Notes under the pieces: model-generated | The model's input: only the letters and a program-made list of their open reading frames with translations | What the model was told of the DNA's origin: nothing | The model's database searches: none | Made by a program: the position numbers and the translations under genes | From: Undibacterium piscinae | GTDB taxonomy: Bacteria > Pseudomonadota > Gammaproteobacteria > Burkholderiales > Burkholderiaceae_D | Length of the DNA: 64,000 nt | Reading direction: 5' to 3' | Assembly (NCBI GenBank): GCA_003970805.2 | Contig: CP051152.1 | Location: 558,001-622,000 of the forward strand | Part shown: piece by piece, positions 10,830 through 25,032 of the stretch | Numbering within the stretch: position 1 is the stretch's first letter | How the letters are laid out: each line of letters opens with the position of its first letter

Positions 10830-12722
10830 GTGAACAATATGTTTTCTAAAACAGCCATCTGGGTGGTAATAGCCCTCGTGCTTTTTATGGTTTTTAAACA
10901 ATTCGATGGCCGGGGCATCAGCTCTGGTGCTACTTCCATGCCATATTCAGAATTTTTGGATGAGGTAAGGGCGAAGCATATTAAAGAGGCGACCATTGAT
11001 GACGCCAATCGTACGGTAGTCGCCACTACGCTTGATGGTAAAAAGATTAAGTCTCAACTGACCATTTTCGATCGTGGTTTAGTCGGTGATTTAGTCAATA
11101 ACGGCATTAAATTCGACAATAAACCACCTGAGGAACAATCGTTCCTGTCTCAGGTCTTTATCTCGTGGTTCCCGATGCTGTTGCTAATCGGTGTTTGGGT
11201 GTTTTTTATGCGCCAAATGCAAGGTGGCGGTAAGGGCGGGGCATTCTCCTTTGGTAAATCCAAGGCGCGCATGCTTGATGATACGAATAATAACGTCACG
11301 TTTGCTGATGTCGCCGGTTGCGATGAGGCAAAAGAAGAAGTGACAGAAATCGTAGAATTTTTGCGTGATCCGACTAAATTTCAAAAACTCGGTGGCCGCA
11401 TTCCCCGTGGTGTATTGATGGTTGGTCCTCCAGGTACAGGTAAAACCCTGCTGGCACGCGCGATTGCCGGTGAAGCAAAAGTGCCGTTTTTCACGATTGC
11501 CGGTTCAGATTTTGTTGAGATGTTTGTCGGTGTGGGCGCATCACGTGTGCGTGATATGTTTGATAATGCAAAAAAACATTCACCTTGCATCATTTTTATC
11601 GATGAGATTGACGCAGTTGGTCGCCATCGCGGCGCTGGTATGGGCGGCGGTAATGATGAGCGCGAGCAGACTCTGAATCAGATGCTCGTTGAGATGGATG
11701 GTTTCGAAGCGAATTCAGGCGTTATCGTCGTCGCAGCGACCAATCGTGCCGATGTGCTTGATAAGGCTTTGTTGCGCCCGGGTCGCTTCGACAGACAGGT
11801 GACTGTTGGTTTGCCTGATATCCGCGGTCGTGAGCAAATTTTGAACGTACATATGCGTAAAGTGCCTATCGCACCTGACGTTAAGGCGGACATTCTGGCG
11901 CGCGGTACACCGGGGTTTTCCGGTGCTGATTTGGCCAATTTGGTTAATGAATCCGCCTTGTTCGCAGCGCGCCGCAACAAACGCCTGGTCGAAATGCAAG
12001 ATTTTGAAGACGCCAAAGACAAGATCTACATGGGTCCGGAACGTAAGTCCATGGTAATGCGCGAAGATGAGCGTCGTAATACTGCTTATCATGAATCAGG
12101 TCATGCAGTAGTTGCAAAATTGATGCCTAAGGCTGATCCGGTTCATAAGGTCACCATTATGCCTCGCGGTAATGCATTGGGCCTGACCTGGCAGTTGCCG
12201 GAACACGATCAAATCAGCGGCTACAAAGATAAAATGCTGGAAGAAATCGCGATACTGTTTGGCGGACGAATTGCCGAGGAATTATTTGTCGGGCAAATGT
12301 CTACCGGCGCCTCGAATGATTTCTCCCGTGCCACAAAATTAGCTCGCTCTATGGTGACTCGTTTCGGTATGTCCGATAGCTTGGGTGTGATGGTGTACGA
12401 GGATAGTCAGCAAGACGGTTATTTCGGAGGGTCTTCAAAGACGATCTCTGAGGCTACCCAGCAAAAAGTGGATTCGGAAATTCGTTCTATCCTGGATGCG
12501 CAATATGCTATTTCACGTCAACTATTGGAACAAAATCGCGACAAGGTAGAGGCAATGACCAAAGCCTTGCTTGACTGGGAGACAATAGATGCCGATCAGA
12601 TCAATGACATCATGAGTGGCCTTGATCCACGCCCTCCAAAAGCAGGTTCAAGCACACGTAAATCGTCTTCTGACAGTGCTGCCGGTGGTGGAGTAACTCC
12701 GAGTGCAACGGCACCCGCTTAA
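10830..12722 (+). CDS. ftsH: ATP-dependent zinc metalloprotease FtsH
   Basis: Membrane-anchored AAA+ protease that degrades misfolded membrane proteins and regulators such as sigma32 and LpxC. Two transmembrane segments (about 8-24 and 109-129) flank a periplasmic domain; then the AAA domain with Walker A GPPGTGKT (about 200-207) and Walker B IIFIDEID, the SRH arginines, and the zinc site HESGH at 421-425. Starts at GTG 10830 with AAGGAG five bases upstream. Length 630 is normal; the tail after about 600 is Ser/Gly-rich and variable. A CGTACG inverted repeat (10799-10815) lies just before the ribosome binding site. Confidence 0.97.
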   Translation: MNNMFSKTAIWVVIALVLFMVFKQFDGRGISSGATSMPYSEFLDEVRAKHIKEATIDDANRTVVATTLDGKKIKSQLTIFDRGLVGDLVNNGIKFDNKPPEEQSFLSQVFISWFPMLLLIGVWVFFMRQMQGGGKGGAFSFGKSKARMLDDTNNNVTFADVAGCDEAKEEVTEIVEFLRDPTKFQKLGGRIPRGVLMVGPPGTGKTLLARAIAGEAKVPFFTIAGSDFVEMFVGVGASRVRDMFDNAKKHSPCIIFIDEIDAVGRHRGAGMGGGNDEREQTLNQMLVEMDGFEANSGVIVVAATNRADVLDKALLRPGRFDRQVTVGLPDIRGREQILNVHMRKVPIAPDVKADILARGTPGFSGADLANLVNESALFAARRNKRLVEMQDFEDAKDKIYMGPERKSMVMREDERRNTAYHESGHAVVAKLMPKADPVHKVTIMPRGNALGLTWQLPEHDQISGYKDKMLEEIAILFGGRIAEELFVGQMSTGASNDFSRATKLARSMVTRFGMSDSLGVMVYEDSQQDGYFGGSSKTISEATQQKVDSEIRSILDAQYAISRQLLEQNRDKVEAMTKALLDWETIDADQINDIMSGLDPRPPKAGSSTRKSSSDSAAGGGVTPSATAPA

Positions 12723-12770
12723 GGCGTAAGGCTTCGTTGATTTAGTTTTCTTGAATGTGATTTTTTTGAA

Positions 12771-12800
12771 AAGGGTGAGGAGTAATCCTCGCCCTTATTT
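12771..12800 (+). terminator. terminator after ftsH
   Basis: AAGGGTGAGG, AGTAAT loop, CCTCGCCCTT, with one G-T wobble, followed by ATTTTTTTATT. Confidence 0.85.
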
Positions 12801-12808
12801 TTTTATTT

Positions 12809-13651
12809 ATGAATAATTATTTCGATTGCGGGCGACATAGGTTTCCCATGCAGGGAGTGGATTTTAGTCCGCTGGTGATGGGCATTTTAAATGCCACTCC
12901 TGACTCGTTTTCCGACGGTGGCCAATTTTTCACTCTCGATGGTGCTATTTCCCGCGCCGAACAAATGATAAGGGACGGTGTTGATATTATCGATATCGGT
13001 GGCGAGTCAAGCCGTCCCGGTGCGCAATTTGTTCCTGTAGAGGAAGAGTTGAGCCGGGTAATTCCTTTAATTTACGCTTTGCGTGATTGCGGAGTTGCAT
13101 TATCAATTGATACTTATAAGCCAGAGGTGATGCGTGAAGCGATACTTGCCGGGGTGGATATGGTCAACGACATCCGGGGATTTTCTTCGGTAGATGCCAT
13201 CAATGCCGTTTCACAGAGTGATGTAGGCTTATGCGCCATGCACATGCAAAACTCTCCGGAAAATATGCAGATTGCGCCTCAATACGGCGATGTAAATTCG
13301 GAAATTCTGGATTTTTTCAAGCGACGCCTGAGTCAATTCGATCTTGCCGGCATAGACAGGCAGCGTGTTTGTTTGGACCCGGGCTTTGGTTTTGGTAAGA
13401 CCCTGGAGCATAATATCGCCATGATGCAGTACCTGCCAGAATATCAGCGCTCGCTGGGCTTGCCTCTGCTTGTAGGGGTTTCACGAAAGTCAATGATAGG
13501 GGAAATTACAGGCAAACCGGTCGAGCGTCGTTTGGCCGGTAGTCTTGCCGCGGCTCTTGTGGCGTTGAACCAAGGTGCCAAGCTGTTGCGTGTTCATGAT
13601 GTCGCTGAAACGGTGGATGCGGTTAAAACATGGATGACGTTGTCTAACTAG
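12809..13651 (+). CDS. folP: dihydropteroate synthase
   Basis: Condenses p-aminobenzoate with 6-hydroxymethyl-dihydropterin pyrophosphate in folate synthesis; the target of sulfonamides. A TIM-barrel protein of 280 residues with the signature MGILNATPDSFSDGG, the pterin-site IDIGGESSRPGA, D in LSIDTYKP, and KSMIG / RLAGSLAAA near the C-terminus. The ATG at 12809 lies in the tail of the ftsH terminator without a visible ribosome binding site. An internal ATG at 12848 would also give a full domain, so the start is uncertain by 13 codons. glmM follows 45 bases later, as in many proteobacteria. Confidence 0.95.
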   Translation: MNNYFDCGRHRFPMQGVDFSPLVMGILNATPDSFSDGGQFFTLDGAISRAEQMIRDGVDIIDIGGESSRPGAQFVPVEEELSRVIPLIYALRDCGVALSIDTYKPEVMREAILAGVDMVNDIRGFSSVDAINAVSQSDVGLCAMHMQNSPENMQIAPQYGDVNSEILDFFKRRLSQFDLAGIDRQRVCLDPGFGFGKTLEHNIAMMQYLPEYQRSLGLPLLVGVSRKSMIGEITGKPVERRLAGSLAAALVALNQGAKLLRVHDVAETVDAVKTWMTLSN

Positions 13652-13696
13652 CATTAATACGTTAATATTGTCGGATTAATTGGATAGGAAAAAATA

Positions 13697-15043
13697 ATGA
13701 GCAGGAAGTATTTCGGCACAGATGGTATTCGTGGCAAAGTTGGCGTTTACCCAATTACCCCTGATTTTGTAATGCGCTTAGGCTATGCCGCTGGTAAGGT
13801 CCTTGCAAACGTCGATGGCGTCGGTGGCCGGCCCACAGTCCTGATCGGCAAGGACACCCGCGTCTCCGGTTATATGCTGGAGGCCTCGCTTGAAGCCGGA
13901 TTTGCGGCCGCAGGTGTTGACGTCATGCTGTCCGGCCCAATGCCTACTCCCGCCGTTGCCTATCTCACGCGCGCCTTGCGCTTGTCTGCTGGCGTGGTAA
14001 TTTCTGCCTCCCATAATCCCTACGAAGACAATGGTATTAAATTCTTCTCCGCTCAGGGCAATAAGTTGCCGGATGAGGTTGAGCTAGCCATTGAGGCAGA
14101 GTTAGAGAAGGGCATGGAATGTGTTAGCTCTGAACACTTGGGTAAGGCGCAGCGTTTGCGCGACGCAAATGGCCGCTATATAGAATTTTGTAAAAGTACG
14201 TTCCCGAATGAGCTCGATTTGCGCGGCTTGAAAATTGTGGTCGACTGCGCGCATGGGGCAGCCTATGACATTGCGCCACATGTATTCCATGAATTGGGGG
14301 CGGAAGTAATTGCCATTGGTAATCAGCCTAACGGCTTTAATATTAATGACAAAGTTGGAGCAACTTCGCCAGAGGCGTTGGCGTTGGCGGTCAGGGCTAA
14401 TCATGCAGATCTCGGCATTGCCTTGGATGGTGACGCTGACAGATTGGTAATGGTCGATAAGAATGGAAAAATCTACAACGGCGATCAATTATTGTACTTG
14501 ATGGTGATCGATCGTTTGGCAATCGGTCCCGTACCTGGTGCCGTAGGTACACTAATGACGAACATGGCAGTAGAACTTGCTTTTAACTCGCTTGGGGTTG
14601 GATTTGCCAGGGCTAAGGTTGGAGATCGCTACGTGCTTGAGCAGATGCGTGAGCGTGGTTGGTTATTGGGCGGGGAGGGTTCCGGGCATTTGCTGTGTCT
14701 CGACAAGCACACCACCGGCGACGGTATTGTTTCTGCATTGCAGGTATTATCAGCTTTGCGTCGCAATGCTAAAACCCTAGACCAGTGTTTTGAAAATCTA
14801 GTGTTATTTCCTCAGGTCTTGATCAATATAAAAGTGAAGCCTGGCTTCGATTGGCAAAAAAATGAAATGCTACTGGCCGAAAAAACCAAGGTAGAGATTG
14901 AGCTCGGCAATCGCGGTCGCGTCCTGATTCGCGCTTCCGGCACCGAGCCTTTGATACGTGTCATGGTGGAAGCTGATGATCAGGACGTGGCAAATCGGTT
15001 TGCGCGCCGCCTGGCAGACTGCATTGCACCAAAAGCGGCATAA
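13697..15043 (+). CDS. glmM: phosphoglucosamine mutase
   Basis: Converts glucosamine-6-phosphate to glucosamine-1-phosphate for UDP-GlcNAc, hence peptidoglycan and LPS. 448 residues with the four phosphohexomutase domains: N-terminal [13 protein letters not shown], the active-site phosphoserine Ser105 in SASHNP, the metal loop DGDADR, sugar-binding GEGSGH, and the phosphate-binding [12 protein letters not shown] at the C-terminus. Preceded by GGATAGGAAAAAATA as ribosome binding site. The ftsH-folP-glmM order is conserved across beta- and gammaproteobacteria. Confidence 0.97.
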   Translation: MSRKYFGTDGIRGKVGVYPITPDFVMRLGYAAGKVLANVDGVGGRPTVLIGKDTRVSGYMLEASLEAGFAAAGVDVMLSGPMPTPAVAYLTRALRLSAGVVISASHNPYEDNGIKFFSAQGNKLPDEVELAIEAELEKGMECVSSEHLGKAQRLRDANGRYIEFCKSTFPNELDLRGLKIVVDCAHGAAYDIAPHVFHELGAEVIAIGNQPNGFNINDKVGATSPEALALAVRANHADLGIALDGDADRLVMVDKNGKIYNGDQLLYLMVIDRLAIGPVPGAVGTLMTNMAVELAFNSLGVGFARAKVGDRYVLEQMRERGWLLGGEGSGHLLCLDKHTTGDGIVSALQVLSALRRNAKTLDQCFENLVLFPQVLINIKVKPGFDWQKNEMLLAEKTKVEIELGNRGRVLIRASGTEPLIRVMVEADDQDVANRFARRLADCIAPKAA

Positions 15044-15187
15044 TATTTCGGTCTGAGCCTGATTCGCTGTTGAATATAATGTCGATAACATGTACTATTC
15101 AGCCTTCGGTTTTTTGAGCTACAGACATCTTTGTAGTAAAGAAAACCCCAAGGCCTGCCTGACTAAAATCGGGGTAAACAGGTTTAT

Positions 15188-15264
<77 letters not shown>

Positions 15265-15284
15265 AAATATCATTTAACAGCGAC

Positions 15285-15721
15285 CGGCGATTGTCTTTTC
15301 GCAGAGCCCGCAAACCATCCCAAATTTCGCCGGCGGCAGTCACTACTTCCAGTCCCAGGCAAAGCTCGCGGGCGTTGCCGTAACATCCGGCTTCTACCGT
15401 CATCGTATTATTGGCGGCGTCTATCTTCCTGATGCGCTTGAGGCGTTTCAAAGACAATACAATGCTGTTGCCGCTTTGATCTGGAATGCTGCCTAATACC
15501 AAGCCAGTGTTACCACCTTGTGGCACGATGGCGATCTGATGTTCAGCGCACAGTCGCACCAATGCCGCCACTTCCTCGCTGTTGGCGGGGCTGAGTACCG
15601 CCAGGGCTTTCCCTACTTCACGCTGACGCTGGTCGGTGAGGTAAGTCAGCATTTCATCTTGCTCGCTCAGGACATAATTAGCACCGATGGTTTGCTGGCA
15701 GAGATGCAGAAATGGCGACAT
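15285..15721 (-). pseudogene. remnant of an FAD-binding oxidase (D-2-hydroxyacid dehydrogenase / GlcD family)
   Basis: The first 115 residues are a good N-terminus of a PCMH-type FAD oxidase, including the FAD-binding PQGGNTGLVLGS and MTVEAGC. The frame then jumps straight to YGNARELCLGLEVV and GEIWDGLRALRKDN. In the family these lie about 40-50 residues further on, so an internal in-frame deletion is visible. The coding similarity ends abruptly after RKDN, near 15285, beside the tRNA-Arg 3' end; the remaining frame runs over the tRNA as noise. The FAD domain is incomplete and the substrate domain is absent, so the product cannot work. Family known, deletion inferred. Confidence 0.8.
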
Positions 15722-15744
15722 GGTTTAGACTTTTATCCGGTGCG

Positions 15745-16763
<1,019 letters not shown>

Positions 16764-17007
16764 TTAAATGAAACAATTGGTCACTACTAAAGGGAATTTG
16801 CAGACGCTATTATAGGTCGGATTAATACAGGATATGTATAGACCACGCTAACGTCAGACGAAACAAGAATGTTTTGAATTGTCCGAGCAGCCAGGCTTAA
16901 ATTATTCAGCGCAGACGCTTGAAAATAGTTAGCAAAACAAGCAAGTCCATTACAATGTGGGCTGGTAGCTTCAGCTTAGTGTCGATAAGAGATAGAGTAA
17001 AATTTTT

Positions 17008-18291
17008 ATGCGTGGATTATCATGGTCGCAAATACGTAATTTGTTTTGGTTTGCCTTTGGCAGGCTAAAAGAAGGGCGCTTGCCGCAGGTGGCGGGCAGT
17101 CTGACCTTCACCACCGTTTTGGCCTTGGTGCCCATCATCACGATAGCGCTGGCAATCTTCACCGCTTTCCCACTGTTTAATAATTTCAGGACGTCTTTAG
17201 AGGCCTATTTTATTCAAAACCTCATGCCCAAGGGGATTTCAAATACGGTAATGGGCTACCTGACCCAGTTTGCCACCAAGGCGACCCGCTTGTCCGCGAT
17301 AGGCGGGGTCGCCTTGATGGTGACCGCGGTCACCACGTTGTCGATGATAGACCGCTCCTTTAATCAGATTTGGCATGTCAAACAAGGCCGTCCTATCATG
17401 CAAAGAATTTTGGTGTATTGGGCCATCATCACTTTGGGACCTTTGCTGATCGGTATCTCACTGAGCGCCACCTCTTATCTGTTTTCCGCCACCAGTGGTG
17501 TGGTCGGCGCTGTGCCTTTTGTAGGGGCAGTTTTTTATACGATGGTGTCGATATTTTTTACCACCGGGGCTTTCACCTTGCTGTATCTGGCCGTGCCTAA
17601 CCGTAGTGTAGACTGGCGCGACGCCGCCTGGGGCGGGCTATTTGCGGCGCTGGCATTTGAAATTTCCAAGCGTTTGTTTGCTGTGTTTGTGACGCGCTTC
17701 CCAACCTACACCATGATTTATGGTGCACTGGCGGCGATTCCGATTTTCTTACTCTGGATTTACTTGTCGTGGCTGATTACTTTAATCGGTGCGGTGATTG
17801 CCGCCTCATTACCCATCGTCAAATTTGAACGCTGGTGGCATGTGCCTACGCCTGGCAGCGCGTTTGAGGACGCAGTGGCGGTATTAAAAGTCCTGGTCCT
17901 TGCCAGAAATGGTAGTGGTGGTGCCAGCGTTGATCTAGCCAGCATACGGATACAGACGCGCTTTGGACTCGATGAAATTGAGGGATTGTTAGCGCAAATG
18001 CTGGAAGCAGATTGGGTTGCCAAGGTTACCGCTGATCACACTGCAAAATCCCAAAGACCGTGGTGGAATAAGATGGATGCGGGCACAGATCGCTGGATCT
18101 TTACGGCAGATCCTGGCAGTTTAAAACTCTCCGATGTGTATCGCTTGTTTGTGTTTGATATTGCCGACGCCAGCAGTTTAAGAAACTTAGTCAGTCGTGT
18201 CATCGATCAAGGCTTGAGCGAAAATCTGGCGGCGTATTTCTCTGAAAAATTAGCGGCACCACAAACCATCCAAACAGCGCCCATTCGTTAA
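17008..18291 (+). CDS. YihY/virulence factor BrkB family inner-membrane protein
   Basis: Polytopic membrane protein of the YihY/BrkB family, once called ribonuclease BN by mistake. Residues about 1-290 form the conserved membrane domain: GSLTFTTVLALVPI near residue 31, six hydrophobic segments, and the YxxxAAIPIFLLWIYLSW block near 240. The C-terminal 130 residues (about 291-427) are a soluble, winged-helix-like extension found in betaproteobacterial members. Length 427 is normal for that subgroup. Function is not established; lipid or small-molecule transport has been suggested. Starts at ATG 17008 after AGATAGAG. Confidence 0.85.
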   Translation: MRGLSWSQIRNLFWFAFGRLKEGRLPQVAGSLTFTTVLALVPIITIALAIFTAFPLFNNFRTSLEAYFIQNLMPKGISNTVMGYLTQFATKATRLSAIGGVALMVTAVTTLSMIDRSFNQIWHVKQGRPIMQRILVYWAIITLGPLLIGISLSATSYLFSATSGVVGAVPFVGAVFYTMVSIFFTTGAFTLLYLAVPNRSVDWRDAAWGGLFAALAFEISKRLFAVFVTRFPTYTMIYGALAAIPIFLLWIYLSWLITLIGAVIAASLPIVKFERWWHVPTPGSAFEDAVAVLKVLVLARNGSGGASVDLASIRIQTRFGLDEIEGLLAQMLEADWVAKVTADHTAKSQRPWWNKMDAGTDRWIFTADPGSLKLSDVYRLFVFDIADASSLRNLVSRVIDQGLSENLAAYFSEKLAAPQTIQTAPIR

Positions 18292-18326
18292 GGCAATCGA
18301 TTAAGGCAATCGGTTAAGGCAATCCA
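18287..18326 (+). repeat. short tandem repeat, three copies of TTAAGGCAATC
   Basis: Three direct copies of TTAAGGCAATC with a 14-base period begin at the stop codon of the yihY-like gene. Probably slippage of the gene end. Confidence 0.7.
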
Positions 18327-18652
18327 CTCGCCGGCCTTACCTCAAATGGCACCAGCGACCTAGCCGCAGACCCAGTATCCATGCGGGTTTGCGGCATGCA
18401 TGGCCGGCAAGGCGCATGAAATATGCGCACTGGGGCTATGGCTATTTGATTTCATATAGCTTCCGGTTTCCTTCCGCAGCGGCTTGTTGGTTTAGTTGAC
18501 GCGGGGAGCTCAAGTAAGTTTTATTGTGCGAGCGCAAATAGCTCACCGCGCCCAAATAGGTTTGGCCAATGGCAATGGCTTCCGCTTTGCCGCTTTGCTT
18601 ATTTGCTGCTGCAGCAAACTTTACTTGTAAGCCACCCTGGGCATTCTCAGTT
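18327..18652. other. gap after the ABC-F gene, no supported gene
   Basis: Convergent gap between the yihY-like gene and the ABC-F gene. On the minus strand a frame of about 65 codons follows the ABC-F stop (18442-18650; contains FAAAANKQSGKAEAIAIG). It may be the decayed C-terminal extension of that gene, but it does not show the coiled-coil character expected, so it is not called as coding. Confidence 0.4.
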
Positions 18653-20272
18653 TTAAGCCAGCTTATTCTTGAACAGCCAATCTTTATAGTCATCCAGATC
18701 GCCGTCAAATGGCTCCAGCTTACCGTCGGCAACGATGATGAATTGATCGGTAGTGGCGCGCAACAAATGCCTGTCATGTGAGACCACTACCAAGGTGCCT
18801 TCAAACTGCGCCAGTGCATCAGTGAGCGCCTCACGCGTTTCCAGATCCAGATGGTTGGTCGGTTCATCGAGCAGCAACAGGTTAGGGCGCTGCCAGACAA
18901 TCATCGCCAATGCCAGTCGGGCTTTTTCGCCGCCTGAGAAAGGAGCGATAGGGCTAGTGACCATGGTGCCCGGGAAGTTAAATCCGCCGAGGAAGTTGCG
19001 GAGCTCTTGTTCACGCACATTCGGGGCGATATGCGCCAGATGCCACAGCGGAGATTCATCGTGACGCAACATCTCAACCTGATGCTGAGCGAAGTAGCCT
19101 ATCGACAGCCCTTTGCCGGTAGTCATGCTGCCGGACAGTGGCGCGATGTCACCGACCAAGGTCTTGATCAGGGTAGATTTACCGGCACCGTTGACCCCGA
19201 GCAAACCAATACGCTGGCCAATTTGCAGAGAGAACTTAACATCGCCGACAATTTTTTTCTCCGTAAAACTATGGTCAGTCTTGGACTCTATGCGATAGCC
19301 GCAATCGACGTCTTCCATCACCAACATAGGGTTAGGCGCAGCCAGAGGTTCGCGGAATTCAAACGAGAACTCGGCGGCGGCACGCAATGGTGCCAATTCT
19401 TCCATCTTGGCCAGGGCCTTGATACGACTCTGTGCCTGTTTGGCTTTACTTGCCTTGGCCGCAAAGCGTGAGATAAACGACTGTAAATGGTCGCGTTTGC
19501 GCGTTTGCTTTTCGATTGCGCTGGCCGCCAGAATCAACTGTGCATTACGCTGACGCTCGAACGAGGAATAGTTACCGGAATAGCGTTTGAGTTTGCGCTC
19601 GTCGATATGCGCAATGACGTTAACCACGCCGTCGAGGAAATCCCTGTCATGGGAAATGATGATCAGGGTGCCGGCATAGCGCTTGAGCCAGTCTTCCAGC
19701 CAGATGATGGCATCAAGATCCAAATGGTTGGTCGGTTCATCGAGCAGCAATAAGTCAGATTTGCACATCAGCGCTTGCGCCAGGTTGAGGCGCATACGCC
19801 AACCACCGGAAAAACTGGCCACCGATTGTTCCATCTGATCGATGCTAAATCCCAGTCCCAATAGCAATTGTTCGCCACGTGAGCGCACCGTGTAGGCGTC
19901 GGCATCAGCCAGCGCACCGTACATCTCGCCGATTGCGATGCCGTTTTCCATGGTTTCTGGCTGGCTTTCCAATTCAGCCAACTGCGCTTCAAGTTTGCGC
20001 AGGGTGACGTCGCCGTCAATCGCGTAGTCAATCGCAGAACGGTCCAATGCCGGTGTTTCCTGGGCAACGTGGGCCAATTGCCATTTAGCAGGAAACTCTA
20101 TGCTGCCCTGATCAGGGTGCAACTCGCCACGCAACATGGCAAACAAACTCGATTTGCCAGCGCCGTTGGAACCGATCAAACCGATTTTGTCGCCAGGGTT
20201 GAGCGTGATATCGACGCTGTCGAACAGGGGTTTGGTACCGCGAGCCAGAACGACTTGGAGAAAACGTATCAT
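18653..20272 (-). CDS. ABC-F family ATPase, YheS subfamily, C-terminus apparently missing
   Basis: Soluble twin-ATPase of the ABC-F group, which act on ribosomes. Domain 1: Walker A GLIGSNGAGKSS near 32-43, signature FSGGWRMRLNLAQAL, Walker B LLLLDEPTNHLDLD. Interdomain linker rich in KASKAKQAQSRIKAL (about 250-275). Domain 2: GLLGVNGAGKST near 355, signature FSGGEKARLAL, LLLLDEPTNHLDLE. The sequence follows E. coli YheS closely up to FDGDLDDYKDWLF and then stops at 539 residues. YheS is about 100 residues longer, with a C-terminal coiled coil. Either a truncated or a naturally short form; both ATP sites look intact. Confidence 0.88.
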   Translation of the reverse strand: MIRFLQVVLARGTKPLFDSVDITLNPGDKIGLIGSNGAGKSSLFAMLRGELHPDQGSIEFPAKWQLAHVAQETPALDRSAIDYAIDGDVTLRKLEAQLAELESQPETMENGIAIGEMYGALADADAYTVRSRGEQLLLGLGFSIDQMEQSVASFSGGWRMRLNLAQALMCKSDLLLLDEPTNHLDLDAIIWLEDWLKRYAGTLIIISHDRDFLDGVVNVIAHIDERKLKRYSGNYSSFERQRNAQLILAASAIEKQTRKRDHLQSFISRFAAKASKAKQAQSRIKALAKMEELAPLRAAAEFSFEFREPLAAPNPMLVMEDVDCGYRIESKTDHSFTEKKIVGDVKFSLQIGQRIGLLGVNGAGKSTLIKTLVGDIAPLSGSMTTGKGLSIGYFAQHQVEMLRHDESPLWHLAHIAPNVREQELRNFLGGFNFPGTMVTSPIAPFSGGEKARLALAMIVWQRPNLLLLDEPTNHLDLETREALTDALAQFEGTLVVVSHDRHLLRATTDQFIIVADGKLEPFDGDLDDYKDWLFKNKLA

Positions 20273-20340
20273 TATTTACTTACTTAATTAATAAATTCTT
20301 AATATATTCGTACTAAAACGAATAAAAGGGGAGTATCTGT

Positions 20341-20379
20341 CCAAAAACGCTGAAACCGCACTATCTGTGTGCGGTTTCA
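20341..20379 (-). terminator. terminator after prmB
   Basis: TGAAACCGCAC and GTGCGGTTTCA form a perfect 11-bp stem with a 7-base loop; on the minus strand a TTTTT run follows. It separates the dap-prmB operon from the ABC-F gene. Confidence 0.9.
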
Positions 20380-20432
20380 TGAATACCTGGGGTGAGTATG
20401 CTACTGCTATTGCAAATTGAGCTAAATTGCGA

Positions 20433-22869
<2,437 letters not shown>

Positions 22870-22874
22870 ACGAT

Positions 22875-24011
22875 TTACATGTTCAGGGTAAATTCGGTAA
22901 ACGACGCTTCGTCTGTTTTTTCCGGTTCGACTTCAGGTTCCACGGGAGCCTGGGCCGCTTCGTTATTGAGTAGCCACAACAGGTTATTGGCCGAATCTGC
23001 ATTGGCCAAACCTTCTTCCTGCGTAATCAGCCCATCTTTGATCAGCTGCATCAAGGCACGTTCAAAGGTCTGGGAGCCGGGCGATAAGCTCTTCTCGATT
23101 GCCTCTTTAATTTGGAAGATATCACCTTGCTCTATCAGCTCTGCGACATAGCGTGTGTTGAGCATAATCTCGACTGCGGCACAACGCCCGCCATCGATCG
23201 AGCGCACCAGTCGCTGGGACACGATGGCACGGATAGAAGACGATAGATCGAGCAATAAAGCACCGCGATTTTCCATAGGAAAGAAACTGATAATGCGGTT
23301 GAGTGCCTGGTAACTGTTGTTCGCATGCAGGGTGGCAAGCACCAGATGGCCGGACTGCGCATAGGCAATCGCCGCCAGCATGGTATCAAGATCACGAATC
23401 TCGCCGATCAGGATGCAATCGGGCGCCTGACGCAAAGAGTTTCTCAATGCGGTTTTCAGGCTTTCGGAATCAGTCCCTATCTCGCGCTGATTGACGATAG
23501 ACTTCTTGCTTTTAAACAGATACTCGATAGGATCTTCAAGTGTCAGGATATGGCCGCCACGCACTTCATTGCGATGATCGAGCATGGAGGCGATGGTGGT
23601 TGACTTGCCCGAACCGGTAGCGCCGACCAGTAAGATCAGACCGCGCTTTTCCATGATCAGTTCAGACAGTACCGGCGGCAGATTCAGTGTACTGAGTGCC
23701 GGAATATTACCCGGCACAAAGCGAAACACGGCAGAAATCGAGCCACGCTGACGAAAGGCAGAAAGGCGGAAGCGGCCTATGCCTGGTGCCCCTATACCGA
23801 TGTTGAGCTCGTTTTCCCGCTCCAAAACTTCCATCTGCTCCGGAGAAACTACCTCATTCAGCAGTGACAAAATACCGGCTTGATCCAGCTTTTGCTGATT
23901 GATAGGCAAAAGATTGCCATTGAGTTTGAGATGGATAGGCGAATTGATGGCGAAAAACATGTCAGATGCATGCTTTTCCTTCATTAATTGAAATAATCGA
24001 TCCATGGCCAT
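22875..24011 (-). CDS. pilU: PilT/PilU-family twitching motility ATPase
   Basis: Hexameric retraction ATPase of type IV pili. 378 residues; N-terminal PAS-like domain and a RecA-like core with Walker A LLVGATGSGKSTT (about 131-143), the Asp box HILTLEDPIEY, Walker B DCILIGEIRDLDTM, and the His box LVLATLHANNS. The acidic C-terminus (PVEPEVEPEKTDEAS) and the position inside the dap cluster favour PilU, the accessory retraction motor, over PilT. No pilT is next to it in the window. Confidence 0.85.
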   Translation of the reverse strand: MAMDRLFQLMKEKHASDMFFAINSPIHLKLNGNLLPINQQKLDQAGILSLLNEVVSPEQMEVLERENELNIGIGAPGIGRFRLSAFRQRGSISAVFRFVPGNIPALSTLNLPPVLSELIMEKRGLILLVGATGSGKSTTIASMLDHRNEVRGGHILTLEDPIEYLFKSKKSIVNQREIGTDSESLKTALRNSLRQAPDCILIGEIRDLDTMLAAIAYAQSGHLVLATLHANNSYQALNRIISFFPMENRGALLLDLSSSIRAIVSQRLVRSIDGGRCAAVEIMLNTRYVAELIEQGDIFQIKEAIEKSLSPGSQTFERALMQLIKDGLITQEEGLANADSANNLLWLLNNEAAQAPVEPEVEPEKTDEASFTEFTLNM

Positions 24012-24163
24012 AATATTTTCCTATCCTATGCTCAAATGACGTGATGCCGGTAGTGGTGGTGCGATGTTTGATTAAAGATGATTGATCACTTAATCAAACC
24101 GATAAAGCGAGCCAATCAAGCAAGCAAGCCAAATAAACGCACTCATTGAACGCGCTTAGCTAA
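24012..24163. repeat. inverted repeat in the dapD-pilU gap
   Basis: GTTTGATTAA (24066-24075) and TTAATCAAAC (24090-24099) make a perfect 10-bp stem with a 14-base loop. No T tract follows on the transcribed strand, so it may be an operator or RNA hairpin before pilU, not a terminator. Confidence 0.5.
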
Positions 24164-24991
24164 TTAAACGCCGCGCAACAATTCGTTGATACTGGTTTTA
24201 GAACGTGTCTGAGCATCTACGCGCTTCACGATAACGGCGCAGTACAGGCTATATTTGCCGTCAGCCGAAGGAAGATTGCCCGAAACGACGACCGAACCGG
24301 CAGGAATGCGGCCATACGTCACTTCGCCTGTGGCGCGATCGTAAATCTTGGTCGACTGGCCGATATAGACGCCCATGGAGATCACCGAGTTTTCTTCGAC
24401 GATCACGCCTTCTACCACTTCCGAGCGTGCACCGATGAAGCAATTGTCTTCAATAATGGTCGGGTTTGCTTGCATAGGCTCAAGCACGCCGCCAATCCCG
24501 ACACCGCCGGACAAGTGCACGTTTTTACCGATTTGTGCGCAAGAACCGACTGTCGCCCAGGTATCAACCATTGCGCCTTCATCGACATATGCGCCGATAT
24601 TGACGTAAGACGGCATTAACACGACGTTCTTGGCAATAAAGCTACCGCGACGGGCGACGGCTGGCGGCACCACGCGGAAACCCCCTCTGGCGAAATCTTC
24701 TGCCGTGTAATTGGCAAATTTTGTAGGTACTTTATCGTAGAACTGCATGTGATCGCCGGAAGGCATCACGATATTGTCTTCCAGACGGAAAGACAGCAAG
24801 ACCGCCTTCTTTATCCATTGGTTGACTTGCCATGCACCATCTATCTTCTGAGCAACGCGCAGAGCGCCGCTATCCAATTGTGTCAGGACATGTGCAACGG
24901 CTTCACGCAATTCCGCAGGAGCAGATTTTGGTGAGAAATTGGCGCGGTCTTCCCAGGCTTGGTCGATGATTTGCTGTAATTGTTGAGTCAT
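24164..24991 (-). CDS. dapD: tetrahydrodipicolinate N-succinyltransferase
   Basis: Transfers succinyl from succinyl-CoA to tetrahydrodipicolinate, the step before DapC. 275 residues: N-terminal helical domain (1-100) and a left-handed beta helix of hexapeptide repeats ([19 protein letters not shown], then [38 protein letters not shown]), with the C-terminal [14 protein letters not shown]. Follows dapC closely (41 bases) and shares its direction, so lysine-pathway genes form one block here. Confidence 0.96.
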   Translation of the reverse strand: MTQQLQQIIDQAWEDRANFSPKSAPAELREAVAHVLTQLDSGALRVAQKIDGAWQVNQWIKKAVLLSFRLEDNIVMPSGDHMQFYDKVPTKFANYTAEDFARGGFRVVPPAVARRGSFIAKNVVLMPSYVNIGAYVDEGAMVDTWATVGSCAQIGKNVHLSGGVGIGGVLEPMQANPTIIEDNCFIGARSEVVEGVIVEENSVISMGVYIGQSTKIYDRATGEVTYGRIPAGSVVVSGNLPSADGKYSLYCAVIVKRVDAQTRSKTSINELLRGV

Positions 24992-25032
24992 ATAAGTAAG
25001 TAAATTAGTTGAAAATTAAACGGTGGAATTAA

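Noticed and set aside
18442..18777. 111-codon frame overlapping the ABC-F C-terminus
   Set aside because: The upstream third is a shadow of the ABC-F gene and the rest has no start or recognised domain.
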